DNA of 64,000 nucleotides from the NCBI RefSeq assembly GCF_002836745.1, contig NZ_PJAR01000024.1, positions 265,174 through 329,173 of the forward strand, written 5' to 3'. The notes under the pieces were generated by a model, which made no database searches, was not told where the DNA came from, and saw only the letters and a list, made by a program, of their open reading frames with translations. Shown one piece after another: positions 34,943 through 43,715 of this stretch (position 1 is the first letter of the stretch; the number at the start of each line of letters is the position of its first letter). The position numbers were made by a program, and so were the translations under genes. Source of the stretch: Glaciecola sp. 33A (lineage in GTDB: Bacteria > Pseudomonadota > Gammaproteobacteria > Enterobacterales > Alteromonadaceae).

Positions 34943-35128
34943 GTTATTTATATAAATTTTGTTTTCAATCTACATTTTGCAACAACTGAAATTATTATGA
35001 ATATTCAGTCAGAATGCTACATTCTTCGAAAGCAATGCGATAAATATTAGATATTCTGTGGCACCGAACCGTAAACTAAGAGCATATAAGCTAAACAATC
35101 TAAGTATCAATATACGACAAAGAGTGAG

Positions 35129-35150
35129 CCATTATCTATTGATAGATAAT
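35129..35150. terminator. Hairpin between convergent LysR and TlpA-like genes
   Basis: CATTATCTA (35129-35137) and TAGATAATG (35142-35150) form a perfect 9-bp stem with a TTGA loop. It lies between two convergent genes. The stem is AT-rich and no strong U-run follows, so terminator function is only moderately supported. Confidence 0.4.
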
Positions 35151-35177
35151 GAAGCACATTTAGTTGTAAAAACGTAA

Positions 35178-35786
35178 CTAAAAATATTGTTCAATACGTT
35201 GCTGCAAAGTGGTTACTGACATTTCTCCTGCATGACTGTGCACTAGTTCTCCGTTAGCATCAAAGAACAGGGTGACCGGTAGGCTAAAAAGACCCTTGTT
35301 AGTTGCTATTTCTCCCTTGCTGTCTAGTAACACATGCTTAAATTTTAACCCTTCTCGCTGCAAAAACTGCTGCACGATTTCGCTTGATTCGCGCTGATTT
35401 AACGAGATAAATGTCACATCGCTGTGGCGCAGTTCCGCCTGTTCTAATACTGGCATTAACCGCAGGCAAGGTGAGCAAGAGCTAGCCCAGAGGTTAACGA
35501 CGGTTGGCTGCTGCTGACTGATGTCGGTTATTTTCACCCCTTCACCATCCAGTTGCATAAAGCTGCTATCCGGCAGCCCAGTATGTGAGCGGGCTAAAAC
35601 AATGACTAAACTAAAGACTCCATATATGCCTATCACGGTTAAGCCACCAGAAGATAATGCTCTTAACAGGCGTCCTTTATTTTTTATTATGCCTATAAGC
35701 GACACTAGCAAGCCAATAGAGACACTAATTAAAATCAATACTGGCGATACAGATAACGCAAAAAAACCAAGGTTAATAGATATCAA
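35178..35786 (-). CDS. Membrane-anchored TlpA/thioredoxin-like protein
   Basis: This is a 202-residue protein. Two hydrophobic stretches ([18 protein letters not shown] and [15 protein letters not shown]) precede a thioredoxin fold with active-site C104-S-P-C107 in [17 protein letters not shown]. The cis-proline segment is [14 protein letters not shown]. The fold probably faces the periplasm and may exchange thiols or disulfides. The start codon overlaps the stop of edd (ATGA, 35783-35786), so the two genes are translationally coupled. Pairing a periplasmic thiol protein with a cytosolic sugar dehydratase is unusual. Confidence 0.85.
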   Translation of the reverse strand: MISINLGFFALSVSPVLILISVSIGLLVSLIGIIKNKGRLLRALSSGGLTVIGIYGVFSLVIVLARSHTGLPDSSFMQLDGEGVKITDISQQQPTVVNLWASSCSPCLRLMPVLEQAELRHSDVTFISLNQRESSEIVQQFLQREGLKFKHVLLDSKGEIATNKGLFSLPVTLFFDANGELVHSHAGEMSVTTLQQRIEQYF

Positions 35787-37624
35787 AGTGTTCCAGAGTC
35801 AAGACGGTCTTGTTCAACAAACAAAGAACAAGCCCCTTGTTCCGCTCCGGTCAAAGTCGAACGCATACCAGCAAAGAGCTCTCGACCCATGCCTTGATGA
35901 CTCAGTGTTAAGTCTATTTTAGCTTGTGTACGGTTGGCTAATTCAGCCTCACTGACATGCAGTGTAAGCTCACCGGTAATAGTATCAATTTCCACTATGT
36001 CATCGTTCTGTATCTTTCCAATAGTACCTCCTTTAAAAGCCTCTGGCGTTAAGTGAATAGCCGCTGGCACTCTACCAGACGCTCCCGACATTCTGCCATC
36101 GGTAACCAAAGCCACTTTAAAACCTTCGTCTTGCAGCACACCTAAAGGGGGCGTTAATCGATGTAACTCAGGCATGCCAAGCGCAGCAGGTCCTTGGAAA
36201 CGAACAACCACAATACAATCTTTATTCAGCGCTCCAGATTCAAACGCAGCATCAAAAGAATATTGGTCTTCAAACACAATCGCTGGTGCTTTCATTTTAC
36301 AATAGGGTTCACTTAGCGCCGATGTCTTCATTATTGCACGACCTAAATTACCCGACAGCACCGCTAAACCACCATTGGGTTGAAACGGCTTATTAATATC
36401 GGCGACTACTTCTTTGTCGAAGGACTCAGCAACACCTTCAACCCATTTAAGCTCACCATCTATTATGCGCGGCTCTTGCGTATATCGCTCAAGGCCAAAG
36501 CCACATATTGTGTTAACGTCGTTATGCAGTAAGCCTTTATCGAGCAGTTGCTTAAACAATAACGACATACCACCTGCCGCAGTGAAGTGGTTGATATCTG
36601 CTGAACCGTTTGGATATATGCGTGTAATTAAGGGTGTTGCACTCGATAAGTCAGCAAAATCGTCCCAATTTACAATGAAGCCAGCTGCGCGCGCAACGGC
36701 CACTAAATGCATTGTGTGATTTGTTGATCCACCCGTGGCCAATAAACCAATAAGACCGTTAACCATCGTCTTTGCGTCTACTACATGACCAATCGGCATG
36801 TAATTGTCACCTAAATCGGTTATCCGAGTGATTTGTCTTGCGGCGGCGTTAGTTAATTCCTCTCTTAATTCAGTTCCCGGATTCACAAAAGAAGATCCCG
36901 GTAGGTGTAGCCCCATTACTTCAACTACAAGCTGATTACTGTTGGCTGTGCCATAAAAAGTACAAGTGCCTGCAGAGTGGTAGGACTGTGATTCAGCATC
37001 TAGCAGTTCTTCGCGCCCGACTTTACCTTGAGCAAACTGCTGGCGGATACGCGCTTTTTCTTTATTCGGTAAGCCAGATGGCATCGGACCCGCGGGCACA
37101 AAAATAGTCGGTAAGTGTCCAAAACTCAAGCCTGCTAATAACAAGCCCGGTACAATTTTGTCGCAAATACCCAGCATTAAAGCGCCGTCAAACATATTAT
37201 GGGACAAGCCAATGGCTGCGCCCATTGCTATGTTATCTCTGCTCATTAAACTTAATTCCATGCCAGGATTACCCTGAGTCACTCCATCACACATAGCGGG
37301 AACACCACCAGCAAATTGTGCCACACTGCCCACTTCAGAAATCGCTTTCTTTAGTTTTTGTGGGTAGTCTTCGTAGGGTTGGTGGGCACTAAGCATATCG
37401 TTGTATGACGATACAATGGCAATGTTAGCTTTGACCATGCTGCGCAGATCGGCTTTATCTTCTTTGCCACAAGCTGCAAAACCATGGGCAAGGTTGCCAC
37501 AAGAAAGCTCGCCTCGGAGCGGGCCTTGCTTGCGTGCTCGTTCAATTTTGGCCAAATAGGCTGCCCTGGATACTCTACTGCGATCAATAATTCGATCCGT
37601 CACTTCTTGTATAATAGTGTTCAA
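35783..37624 (-). CDS. edd: Phosphogluconate dehydratase
   Basis: This 613-residue enzyme is the Entner-Doudoroff dehydratase, turning 6-phosphogluconate into 2-keto-3-deoxy-6-phosphogluconate. It belongs to the IlvD/Edd family and carries its [4Fe-4S] environment: [46 protein letters not shown] and [17 protein letters not shown]. The C-terminal [18 protein letters not shown] is diagnostic. Length is normal. No eda, zwf or pgl lies beside it in the window; only the TlpA-like gene follows, overlapping by four bases. The upstream region has a GTTACT/AGTAAC inverted repeat. Confidence 0.96.
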   Translation of the reverse strand: MNTIIQEVTDRIIDRSRVSRAAYLAKIERARKQGPLRGELSCGNLAHGFAACGKEDKADLRSMVKANIAIVSSYNDMLSAHQPYEDYPQKLKKAISEVGSVAQFAGGVPAMCDGVTQGNPGMELSLMSRDNIAMGAAIGLSHNMFDGALMLGICDKIVPGLLLAGLSFGHLPTIFVPAGPMPSGLPNKEKARIRQQFAQGKVGREELLDAESQSYHSAGTCTFYGTANSNQLVVEVMGLHLPGSSFVNPGTELREELTNAAARQITRITDLGDNYMPIGHVVDAKTMVNGLIGLLATGGSTNHTMHLVAVARAAGFIVNWDDFADLSSATPLITRIYPNGSADINHFTAAGGMSLLFKQLLDKGLLHNDVNTICGFGLERYTQEPRIIDGELKWVEGVAESFDKEVVADINKPFQPNGGLAVLSGNLGRAIMKTSALSEPYCKMKAPAIVFEDQYSFDAAFESGALNKDCIVVVRFQGPAALGMPELHRLTPPLGVLQDEGFKVALVTDGRMSGASGRVPAAIHLTPEAFKGGTIGKIQNDDIVEIDTITGELTLHVSEAELANRTQAKIDLTLSHQGMGRELFAGMRSTLTGAEQGACSLFVEQDRLDSGTL

Positions 37625-37945
37625 ATTAAATCCTTAATGTGCGCATATCAAATCTGACTGAGTATAAATACACGTCGAATTTTACGGACTTTTCTAATTC
37701 TGTTACTTTTTAGTAACCGGGTAAGTTAAAAAATAACAATAGAACTAATAATCTTACTCAGCGACGTGCAATGAATCCTTCCGATCCTTACAATTCGAGA
37801 TGATTTATGTGACTACTCTATTACTATGATTTAACATTATAGCTCTCAATGTTAATAAGATAAGCCTAAAAGTAGCCTTTGATAAGTCGTTATTTACGTG
37901 GCTGTTGCTCAGTTTTATTGTGGTGTGACTGGGGTAACAGAGTCT
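37625..37945. other. edd upstream region with inverted repeat; otherwise no gene
   Basis: This is a 321-bp gap between edd and the MarR gene, both on the minus strand. GTTACT (37702-37707) and AGTAAC (37712-37717) form an inverted repeat with a TTTT centre, ~80 bp upstream of edd, a plausible operator position. The rest is AT-rich, with no coding similarity that I recognise. Confidence 0.45.
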
Positions 37946-38521
37946 TCATTGCAAGGGCTTGCCTAGGACGAAGTTGAAACAGATCTCGTCGAGTTCTTCT
38001 AATACTAGCGGCTCGCTGGCGAACCCGCAGGCATAAGTTGTCTCTTTATCTTGATTGCAGCCATTACCTTCTAGGTGTTGGCACGAGGTGCAGGTGCCGA
38101 AAGTCAGTTTTCCTCGCTCGTTAGCCACCTTACCTAGCATGCGCTGCAGGGCATTGGTGAAGTGGCCTTGCATATTTTTAGGTAGGGAGTCGGCAGCACG
38201 GACAAGAGATTCAAAGGGATCATTCGTAAGAATACTCCTCGCTTTTTCGGTCAGAACGAGCCGGATACTGCGTTTGTCGTTTTCAGAGCGTATGCGCGTA
38301 AGATAACCTTGTTTTTCGAGGCTTTTGATTGTCTGTGAGGCTGTGCCTCGAGTTGTAGCGTGGAATGCGGCGAAAGCGGATGGGGTTCTTGAGAATCGGT
38401 TGGCGAGCGCAAAGTATCTGAGCACTGCCCATTGAGCGGTTGTTAACTTTTCATCGAGTCTGTCGCCAGAGGACATGCGGCTCAAGTGAAAGACCAGTTC
38501 CGCAATAGTGCGACTATTCAT
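37946..38521 (-). CDS. MarR-family regulator with C-terminal four-cysteine motif
   Basis: This is a 191-residue regulator from ATG 38521, with AGGAG six bases upstream; the longer frame to 38632 has no such support. The winged helix is clear (LTTAQWAVLRYFALANRFSR; TTRGTASQTIKSLEKQGYLT; RIRSENDKRSIRLVLTEKAR). After the usual MarR length comes an extension with C144-x2-C147-x7-C155-x9-C165 (GTCTSCQHLEGNGC, YACGF), a spacing that could hold zinc or an iron-sulfur cluster. It is divergent from a [4Fe-4S] aconitase gene (146 bp). The simplest reading is a metal- or redox-responsive repressor of that aconitase. The pair may have been acquired together. Confidence 0.85.
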   Translation of the reverse strand: MNSRTIAELVFHLSRMSSGDRLDEKLTTAQWAVLRYFALANRFSRTPSAFAAFHATTRGTASQTIKSLEKQGYLTRIRSENDKRSIRLVLTEKARSILTNDPFESLVRAADSLPKNMQGHFTNALQRMLGKVANERGKLTFGTCTSCQHLEGNGCNQDKETTYACGFASEPLVLEELDEICFNFVLGKPLQ

Positions 38522-38567
38522 TTTCAACTCCTGTTGTATCTTAATATGATAGCGTTTAAAAACCATG

Positions 38568-38597
38568 TTGACAAGAATATAGTTTTGAACCGATACT
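38568..38597 (+). promoter_or_regulatory. Candidate sigma-70 promoter of the second aconitase gene
   Basis: TTGACA (38568-38573), an 18-base spacer and GATACT (38592-38597) fit a -35/-10 pair, leaving a ~65-base leader before the aconitase start. It lies in the divergent gap shared with the MarR gene, where the regulator could bind. Confidence 0.5.
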
Positions 38598-38667
38598 AGT
38601 AAGACCGTGTTAAATATTATGTGGCTCGACATGGAGTGGGTATCGCAATCTTATCGAACTTGGGAGC

Positions 38668-40623
38668 ATGAATATGAACATAAACATGAACGTCACACAG
38701 AAACTGATCCAGTCGCATCTGATGCATGGGGATATGAAGCCGAACGAGGAAATTGGTATCCGCATTGACCAGACTCTGACGCAGGATGCCACTGGCACGC
38801 TAGTTATGCTCGAGCTCGAGGCAATGGGTCTCGACCGAGTGAAAACAGAGGTGAGCGTCCAGTATGTTGATCACAACATCATTCAAGAGGACTTCAAGAA
38901 CCCTGACGACCACCTTTTTCTGCGTAGCGCCTGCCAGCGGTTTGGCGTCTGGTACTCGCGGCCTGGAAACGGAGTGAGTCATCCTTGTCATCAGGAAAAT
39001 TTCGGTAAACCAGGTAAGACACTGCTGGGCTCTGACAGTCACACACCGGCAGCAGGCGCCATTGGCATGCTTTCTATCGGCGCTGGCGGGCTAGAAGTTG
39101 CGCTGGCAATGGCGGGCGAACCGTTCTTTACCCGCATGCCTTTGGTTTGGGGCGTGAAGCTCACCGGCAGCCTGCCAGACTGGGTGAGCGCCAAAGACGT
39201 AATCCTAGAGATGTTACGCCGTCACGGCGTGGAAGGGGGACTTGGTCGGATTATCGAGTATTATGGACCTGGGTTAGACACATTAAGTGCAATGGATCGG
39301 CACGTGATCGCCAACATGGGTGCCGAGCTTGGCGCGACCAGTACGGTTTTCCCTTCCGATAAAGAGGTGCGTCGCTTCCTCCGTGCCTGGCAGCGCGAAG
39401 AGGATTGGAGCGAATTGGTTGCAGATGAGGGCGCGACTTACGACGTATATGAAGAGATTGATCTGGCCAGCCTCGTGCCGCTGATCGCTATGCCGTCGAG
39501 CCCAGGTAACGTGCGTGCCGTCAGCGAAGTGGCGGGCGAGCAGATCTACCAAACATACATAGGCTCGTCGGCCAATCCCGGCTATCGTGACTTAGCTGTT
39601 TCCGCCATGATGGTGCAGGGCCGGCAAGTAAATGACAGAGTTTCGTTCGATATTAACCCCACTTCCCGATCGCAGCTTGAAACATTGATGCGCGATGGAC
39701 ATATAGCTCATCTGTTACATGCTGGCGCACGGCTTCACCAGGCTGGTTGCAATGGCTGCATTGGCATGGGCCAGGCGCCGGCTAGTAATGAACTTTCGTT
39801 GCGTACAGTGCCGCGCAATTTTCCCGGTCGTTCCGGTACGCGCGAGGACAAAGTGTGCCTGGTCAGCCCAGAGACTGCAACGGCGTCAGCGATCACCGGT
39901 GTGATCACCGATCCACGCACACTTGGCATACCTTATCCACGGATTGCGGACCCAGACTATCCTATTATCAACCGCGCGATGTTTATGCCGCCGTTGCCAC
40001 TTAAGGAGGCGCAGCAAGTAGCTCTGGTCAAAGGGCCTAACATTGCTTCGCTGCCGAACTTCGAGCCACTGCCTGATGAGATCGAAGTGCCGGTGATACT
40101 CAAGGCCGCGAATGATGTTTCTACCGATGAAATTATGCCGCCAGGATTGCGTGTGCTGCCGTTTCGGAGCAACATTCCAATGATTGCTGAGTTCTCCTTC
40201 GATAGAATTGATCCTACCTATGCCGAGCGAGCCAAACAGATACCGGGCCACATTGTCGTGGGCGGAAGTAATTACGGACAGGGTTCGAGCCGTGAGCACG
40301 CGGCACTAGGTCCTCAGTATCTTGGGCTGCGCGCCGTCTTGACTAAGGGCTTTGCGCGAATACACGCGCAAAACCTGATCAACTTCGGCGTGTTACCGCT
40401 GACCTTCATCGATTTTGCTGATTACGAGGCGATTCAGGCTGGCGACGTGCTGCGTCTGACCGACCTAAGGCGTATGCTGGCTGAGGGCAACGAACTGGTG
40501 GTCGAAAACGTCACCCAGCAGCACACGTTTCAGGTGCGTCACGACATGTCACCGCGGCAAGTAAAGTTCTTGCTTCGCGGGGGATTAATTAGCTGGATGA
40601 AAGAGCGCCTTGCAGGGCAATAG
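38668..40623 (+). CDS. Aconitase-family hydratase, ~650-residue (Aquifex-type putative aconitase)
   Basis: This is a 651-residue aconitase-superfamily protein, shorter than AcnA (~890). ATG 38668 is listed, though ATG 38674 sits better behind GGGAG. The substrate and fold motifs SDSHTPAAGAIGMLSIGAGG and GGSNYGQGSSREHAALGPQY (mobile domain) are intact. Cluster cysteines C361 and C364 are in AGCNGCIGMGQ. The place that normally reads IGSCTN carries IGSSANPGYRDL, so the third cysteine ligand appears to be serine. Codon choice is visibly GC-richer (many cgc, ggc, ctg) than the surroundings, which suggests transfer. It is divergent from the cysteine-rich MarR gene. Substrate could be citrate/isocitrate or a related hydroxy-acid. 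Confidence 0.85.
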   Translation: MNMNINMNVTQKLIQSHLMHGDMKPNEEIGIRIDQTLTQDATGTLVMLELEAMGLDRVKTEVSVQYVDHNIIQEDFKNPDDHLFLRSACQRFGVWYSRPGNGVSHPCHQENFGKPGKTLLGSDSHTPAAGAIGMLSIGAGGLEVALAMAGEPFFTRMPLVWGVKLTGSLPDWVSAKDVILEMLRRHGVEGGLGRIIEYYGPGLDTLSAMDRHVIANMGAELGATSTVFPSDKEVRRFLRAWQREEDWSELVADEGATYDVYEEIDLASLVPLIAMPSSPGNVRAVSEVAGEQIYQTYIGSSANPGYRDLAVSAMMVQGRQVNDRVSFDINPTSRSQLETLMRDGHIAHLLHAGARLHQAGCNGCIGMGQAPASNELSLRTVPRNFPGRSGTREDKVCLVSPETATASAITGVITDPRTLGIPYPRIADPDYPIINRAMFMPPLPLKEAQQVALVKGPNIASLPNFEPLPDEIEVPVILKAANDVSTDEIMPPGLRVLPFRSNIPMIAEFSFDRIDPTYAERAKQIPGHIVVGGSNYGQGSSREHAALGPQYLGLRAVLTKGFARIHAQNLINFGVLPLTFIDFADYEAIQAGDVLRLTDLRRMLAEGNELVVENVTQQHTFQVRHDMSPRQVKFLLRGGLISWMKERLAGQ

Positions 40624-40715
40624 CCAATACGGAACTTTGATTAAAATCATCGCAATATTGTCTGTATTATTATTTGTAACTGGGTATGCAAGCAACAGTT
40701 AGCCAACTGCATTGA

Positions 40716-40877
40716 TTACTGCGGAGATGCGGCAGTGATCTCGTTGCGCTTGCTACTGATCTCGAGCTGATGAATAAAGCAGGACGTGTACTTATTGCAG
40801 CAGAACTTGCAAAGGATGATGGTTTCACTGACATAGATGGCAAGCAACCACGCCCTTTAAGTGCCGTAGATATTTAG
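40716..40877 (+). pseudogene. C-terminal remnant of a short-chain dehydrogenase
   Basis: An open stretch of 53 codons after a stop reads GSDLVALATDLELMNKAGRV, then LIAAELAKDDGFTDIDG and a stop. The pattern V-x-x-L-A-[ST]-D-x-x-x-x-x-x-[GA]-R-V-L-x-x-x-x-L-A-x-x-x-G-F-T-D-x-D-G is the usual C-terminus of a group of SDR oxidoreductases. No catalytic Tyr-x-x-x-Lys or Rossmann part is present. It is a scrap of a deleted gene, not a product of the intact SDR gene that follows it. Confidence 0.65.
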
Positions 40878-40949
40878 TGATTTGCAAGCACTTATATTTA
40901 TTAATATACTTAAAATTCCAACAATTACTGAGACTTCTACCGAAGAATT

Positions 40950-41005
40950 GGTAAACGTTAAACGTTAAACGTTAAACGTTAAACGGTAAGCGATAAACGG
41001 TAAAC
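40950..41005 (+). repeat. Eight 7-bp repeats (GTTAAAC-like) abutting the SDR ribosome binding site
   Basis: Units run GGTAAAC, four perfect GTTAAAC (40957-40984), GGTAAGC, GATAAAC and GGTAAAC. They end at the GGAG (41006-41009) that precedes ATG 41015 by five bases. The array occupies the 5' leader or promoter. Copy-number change by slippage could move promoter elements or alter mRNA folding. Confidence 0.9.
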
Positions 41006-41014
41006 GGAGTCTTA

Positions 41015-41746
41015 ATGAATTCAATAGTTTTAGTAACCGGTGGATCCAGAGGTATCGGTGCTGCAACAGCAGTGCATCTTGCTAAGTTGGGCTATGCAGT
41101 TTGCGTTAATTATTTATCAAATGAAACCGAGGCAAATAATGTCGTAGCCAAAATAGAAGGTAGTGGTGGTAAAGCTATCGCCGTACAAGCCGATGTTGCG
41201 AACGAAAATGATGTCATTCGCCTCTTTAAAGTTATTGATTCTTCTTTGGGCAGAATCACTCATTTAGTAAACAATGCTGGCATATTATTACCGCAGATGC
41301 GCGTCTGTGAAATGTCGGCAGAAAGAATTAATAAAGTACTCACTACCAACGTTACTAGCTACTTTTTGTGTTGCCGAGAGGCCATCAAACGCATGCATAA
41401 TGGCGGCTCAATTGTGAATGTTTCCTCAGCAGCAGCGAGGCTAGGGGCCCCTTCTGAATATGTTGATTATGCAGCATCAAAAGGGGCAATCGATACATTA
41501 ACAAGGGGATTATCACTTGAAGTTGCAGCTGATAATATTCGCGTTAATTGCGTGCGCCCAGGATTCATTCATACAAATATGCACTCTGACGGAGGTGAAC
41601 CTGATCGTATAGAGCGTTTAAAAAAGTTAATACCCCTTCAACGTGGTGGTGAACCTGAGGAGGTCGCCGCATCGATTGCGTTCCTGTTATCTAATGAAGC
41701 ATCTTATATTACAGGCACATTCGTTGATCTGGCTGGTGGTAAGTAA
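41015..41746 (+). CDS. Short-chain dehydrogenase/reductase (FabG/glucose-1-dehydrogenase-like)
   Basis: This is a 243-residue classical SDR. The cofactor site is VTGGSRGIGAA, followed by LVNNAGILL. The catalytic Ser is in IVNVSSAAARLGAPSEYVDY and the Y-x-x-x-K is YAASKG. The end YITGTFVDLAGGK is the common ending of this family. It reduces a ketone or oxidises an alcohol with NAD(P)H; the substrate is unknown. It is preceded at once by the heptamer array. There is no operon partner downstream. Confidence 0.92.
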   Translation: MNSIVLVTGGSRGIGAATAVHLAKLGYAVCVNYLSNETEANNVVAKIEGSGGKAIAVQADVANENDVIRLFKVIDSSLGRITHLVNNAGILLPQMRVCEMSAERINKVLTTNVTSYFLCCREAIKRMHNGGSIVNVSSAAARLGAPSEYVDYAASKGAIDTLTRGLSLEVAADNIRVNCVRPGFIHTNMHSDGGEPDRIERLKKLIPLQRGGEPEEVAASIAFLLSNEASYITGTFVDLAGGK

Positions 41747-42099
41747 CCATTTGTACCTACACAAACAAAAAGCGTTAGGAGCGGGCCATCAATGTGATTT
41801 GATTTCTGCAAAATTAGTTTCTACTGTTCGGCTGAATCAAAAAATAGATAAAGGCTTTGTTACTTGAGTTCAATCTTAGAATACCCGGTAAAGGTGGCGG
41901 CGTAACGGCAAAGATCCAGGGCTTAGGGCTGTCGGTAAAGTGTGCTATTTTCCATTTTACACGCCAAACCGTGTATTTATTAATTTAACGCCTATAGCGT
42001 GTAATTCAAATTTAACTGCTATAGAAGGTAAATATTAATTTACCTCTCAAGGCGTGTAAAAATAAAATAACTCCGTAAAAATGCAAAAGGCAAATAACT
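41747..42099. promoter_or_regulatory. hipBA upstream region with two inverted repeats
   Basis: No gene is seen in this gap. AGGTAAAT (42028-42035) and ATTTACCT (42040-42047) form a perfect inverted repeat with a 4-base centre, ~52 bp before hipB. A second, longer-range pair, TTTACACGCC (41956-41965) and GGCGTGTAAA (42053-42062), encloses it. HipB-type antitoxins repress their own operon by binding inverted repeats upstream, so the inner element is the best operator candidate. The left part (41747-41950) holds nothing I recognise. Confidence 0.5.
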
Positions 42100-42393
42100 A
42101 TGAAGGTAACAAATTCAAGACAGCTTAGTGCATATATAAAAGATATTCGTCTAAATCAAAAGCAATCTCAGACAGGCACTGCAAAGAAAGTGGGTATTCG
42201 TCAGGATACCATTTCAAGTTTTGAGCTAAATCCTGATTCTACTAAATTAAACACGTTGTTTAAGATTTTATCTGCTTTAAATCTTGAGCTAGAAGTTAAA
42301 GTGAGGAATGCAAAACTAACAGAACAACTCCATGGTAATAATTCTGCAGCAATCGTTAATACAAGTGATAGTAAATGGAAGGAAGAATGGTAA
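42100..42393 (+). CDS. hipB: HipB-like antitoxin (XRE family)
   Basis: This is a 97-residue DNA-binding protein. The helix-turn-helix region is SQTGTAKKVGIRQDTISSFE (~residues 25-44), followed by LNTLFKILSALNLELEV, the usual XRE/HipB layout. A ~30-residue tail after the domain may reach the toxin. It neutralises HipA and represses the operon. Its stop overlaps the hipA start (TAATG). AAAGG lies nine bases before the ATG. Confidence 0.88.
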   Translation: MKVTNSRQLSAYIKDIRLNQKQSQTGTAKKVGIRQDTISSFELNPDSTKLNTLFKILSALNLELEVKVRNAKLTEQLHGNNSAAIVNTSDSKWKEEW

Positions 42394-43715
42394 TGGCTAT
42401 TCTAGATGTTTATATGAATGGCTATTTAATAGGAGCGTTTACTAAGTCAGCAAACGGGTCCCATCTGTTTAAATATGAACCTCAATGGCTAGAAACCCCC
42501 GATAGCCGCCCTATATCACTTTCCATGCCCCTGCAACGAAAAACATATAAGGGGGATCAGGTCTATAATTTCTTTGATAATTTATTGCCCGATAATATTG
42601 AGATAAGAAATAGAATTGTTGCTCGTCATGATGCTCAATCTACACAAGCATTTGATTTGCTCACTAAAATAGGCCAAGACAGCGTTGGCGCTCTGCAGTT
42701 AATAGTGCACAAACAAGCGGTTCCCGATGTAAAGAAGATAGAAAGTAAACCACTGTCAAACAAAGCCTTAGAAAAAATTCTAAAAGGCTATGAGTCTAAT
42801 ATCCCATTAGGTATGTTAAAAGGAGAAGAAGACTTCAGAATTACACTAGCAGGAGCTCAGGAGAAAACAGCGTTATTGAGTCTTCAAGGGCAGTGGCATC
42901 TACCTTTAAAAAATACGCCAACTACACATATTATGAAACTACCAATCGGTGAAATAAAGAGTCATTCACATACTATTGATATGACCGACAGTGTTGAAAA
43001 TGAATATTTGTGCATGATGATCGTAAGAGAATTTGGCTTGGATGTTCCACAATGTTCAATTATCAAAGTTGGAGATATAAAGGCACTTGCTGTTGAGCGC
43101 TTCGATCGAAAACACTCTTCAGACGGCACGTGGATTATGCGATTGCCACAAGAAGACTTTTGCCAAACTTTAAATGTTCCATCGGCAAAAAAATATGAAA
43201 GCCACGGTGGTCCGAGCATTAAAAAAATTATGGATCATTTGCTTGGCTCTATGAATTCGCAAAAGGATCGATTTGATTTCATGAAGTCGCAGCTACTATT
43301 TTGGTTACTGGCTGCGACAGACGGGCATGCAAAGAACTTCTCTCTTCTTATTCACGCTGGTGGAGCATATCGTCTTACTCCATTTTACGACATTTTATCG
43401 ATCTATCCTGTCGTAGGTGGAAAAGGATTGAATATTCGAGACGCAAAGCTAGCAATGGGGCTGAAGGCAAAAAAAGGAAAGAAATATCTGATAAATAATA
43501 TCTTGCCAAGGCACTTCTTAGATACAGCCAAAGACGTCGGCTTCGATACTGAAATGATGGTGAATATAATGACTCAGGTAGTTAACGATCTAGACTCGGT
43601 GATGACGCGAGTTGAAAGGCAGCTAAAAAAAGATTTCCCAAAGCACATAAAAGACGCAATATTTAAAGGCATGAAAAATAAAGCTAAACGACTTGTTGAT
43701 TACAAAACCCAATAA
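42393..43715 (+). CDS. hipA: HipA-like serine/threonine kinase toxin
   Basis: This is a 440-residue kinase from ATG 42393, overlapping the hipB stop by one base. N-subdomain text VYMNGYLIGAFTK and NFFDNLLPDNIEIRNRIVAR is typical of HipA. GAQEKTALLSLQGQW is the phosphorylation/P-loop region. VENEYLCMMIVREFGLDVP, AVERFDRK, the catalytic loop LLAATDGHAKNFSLL and the metal motif LTPFYDILS are all intact. HipA toxins phosphorylate glutamyl-tRNA synthetase or other targets and cause dormancy. The unit is flanked by degraded DNA, consistent with a mobile or accessory module. Confidence 0.93.
   Translation: MAILDVYMNGYLIGAFTKSANGSHLFKYEPQWLETPDSRPISLSMPLQRKTYKGDQVYNFFDNLLPDNIEIRNRIVARHDAQSTQAFDLLTKIGQDSVGALQLIVHKQAVPDVKKIESKPLSNKALEKILKGYESNIPLGMLKGEEDFRITLAGAQEKTALLSLQGQWHLPLKNTPTTHIMKLPIGEIKSHSHTIDMTDSVENEYLCMMIVREFGLDVPQCSIIKVGDIKALAVERFDRKHSSDGTWIMRLPQEDFCQTLNVPSAKKYESHGGPSIKKIMDHLLGSMNSQKDRFDFMKSQLLFWLLAATDGHAKNFSLLIHAGGAYRLTPFYDILSIYPVVGGKGLNIRDAKLAMGLKAKKGKKYLINNILPRHFLDTAKDVGFDTEMMVNIMTQVVNDLDSVMTRVERQLKKDFPKHIKDAIFKGMKNKAKRLVDYKTQ

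Larger units (their letters stand above)
40624..41014. other. Intergenic stretch with an SDR remnant and heptamer repeats
   Basis: No intact gene is visible. The stretch contains a C-terminal remnant of a short-chain dehydrogenase (40716-40877) and an eight-unit heptamer array (40950-41005) directly before the next gene; both are listed separately. Position 40624 marks a change from the GC-richer aconitase back to AT-rich DNA. Confidence 0.6.

Noticed and set aside
40950-41005. CRISPR-like array
   Set aside because: The 7-bp units are contiguous without spacers and no cas genes are present.
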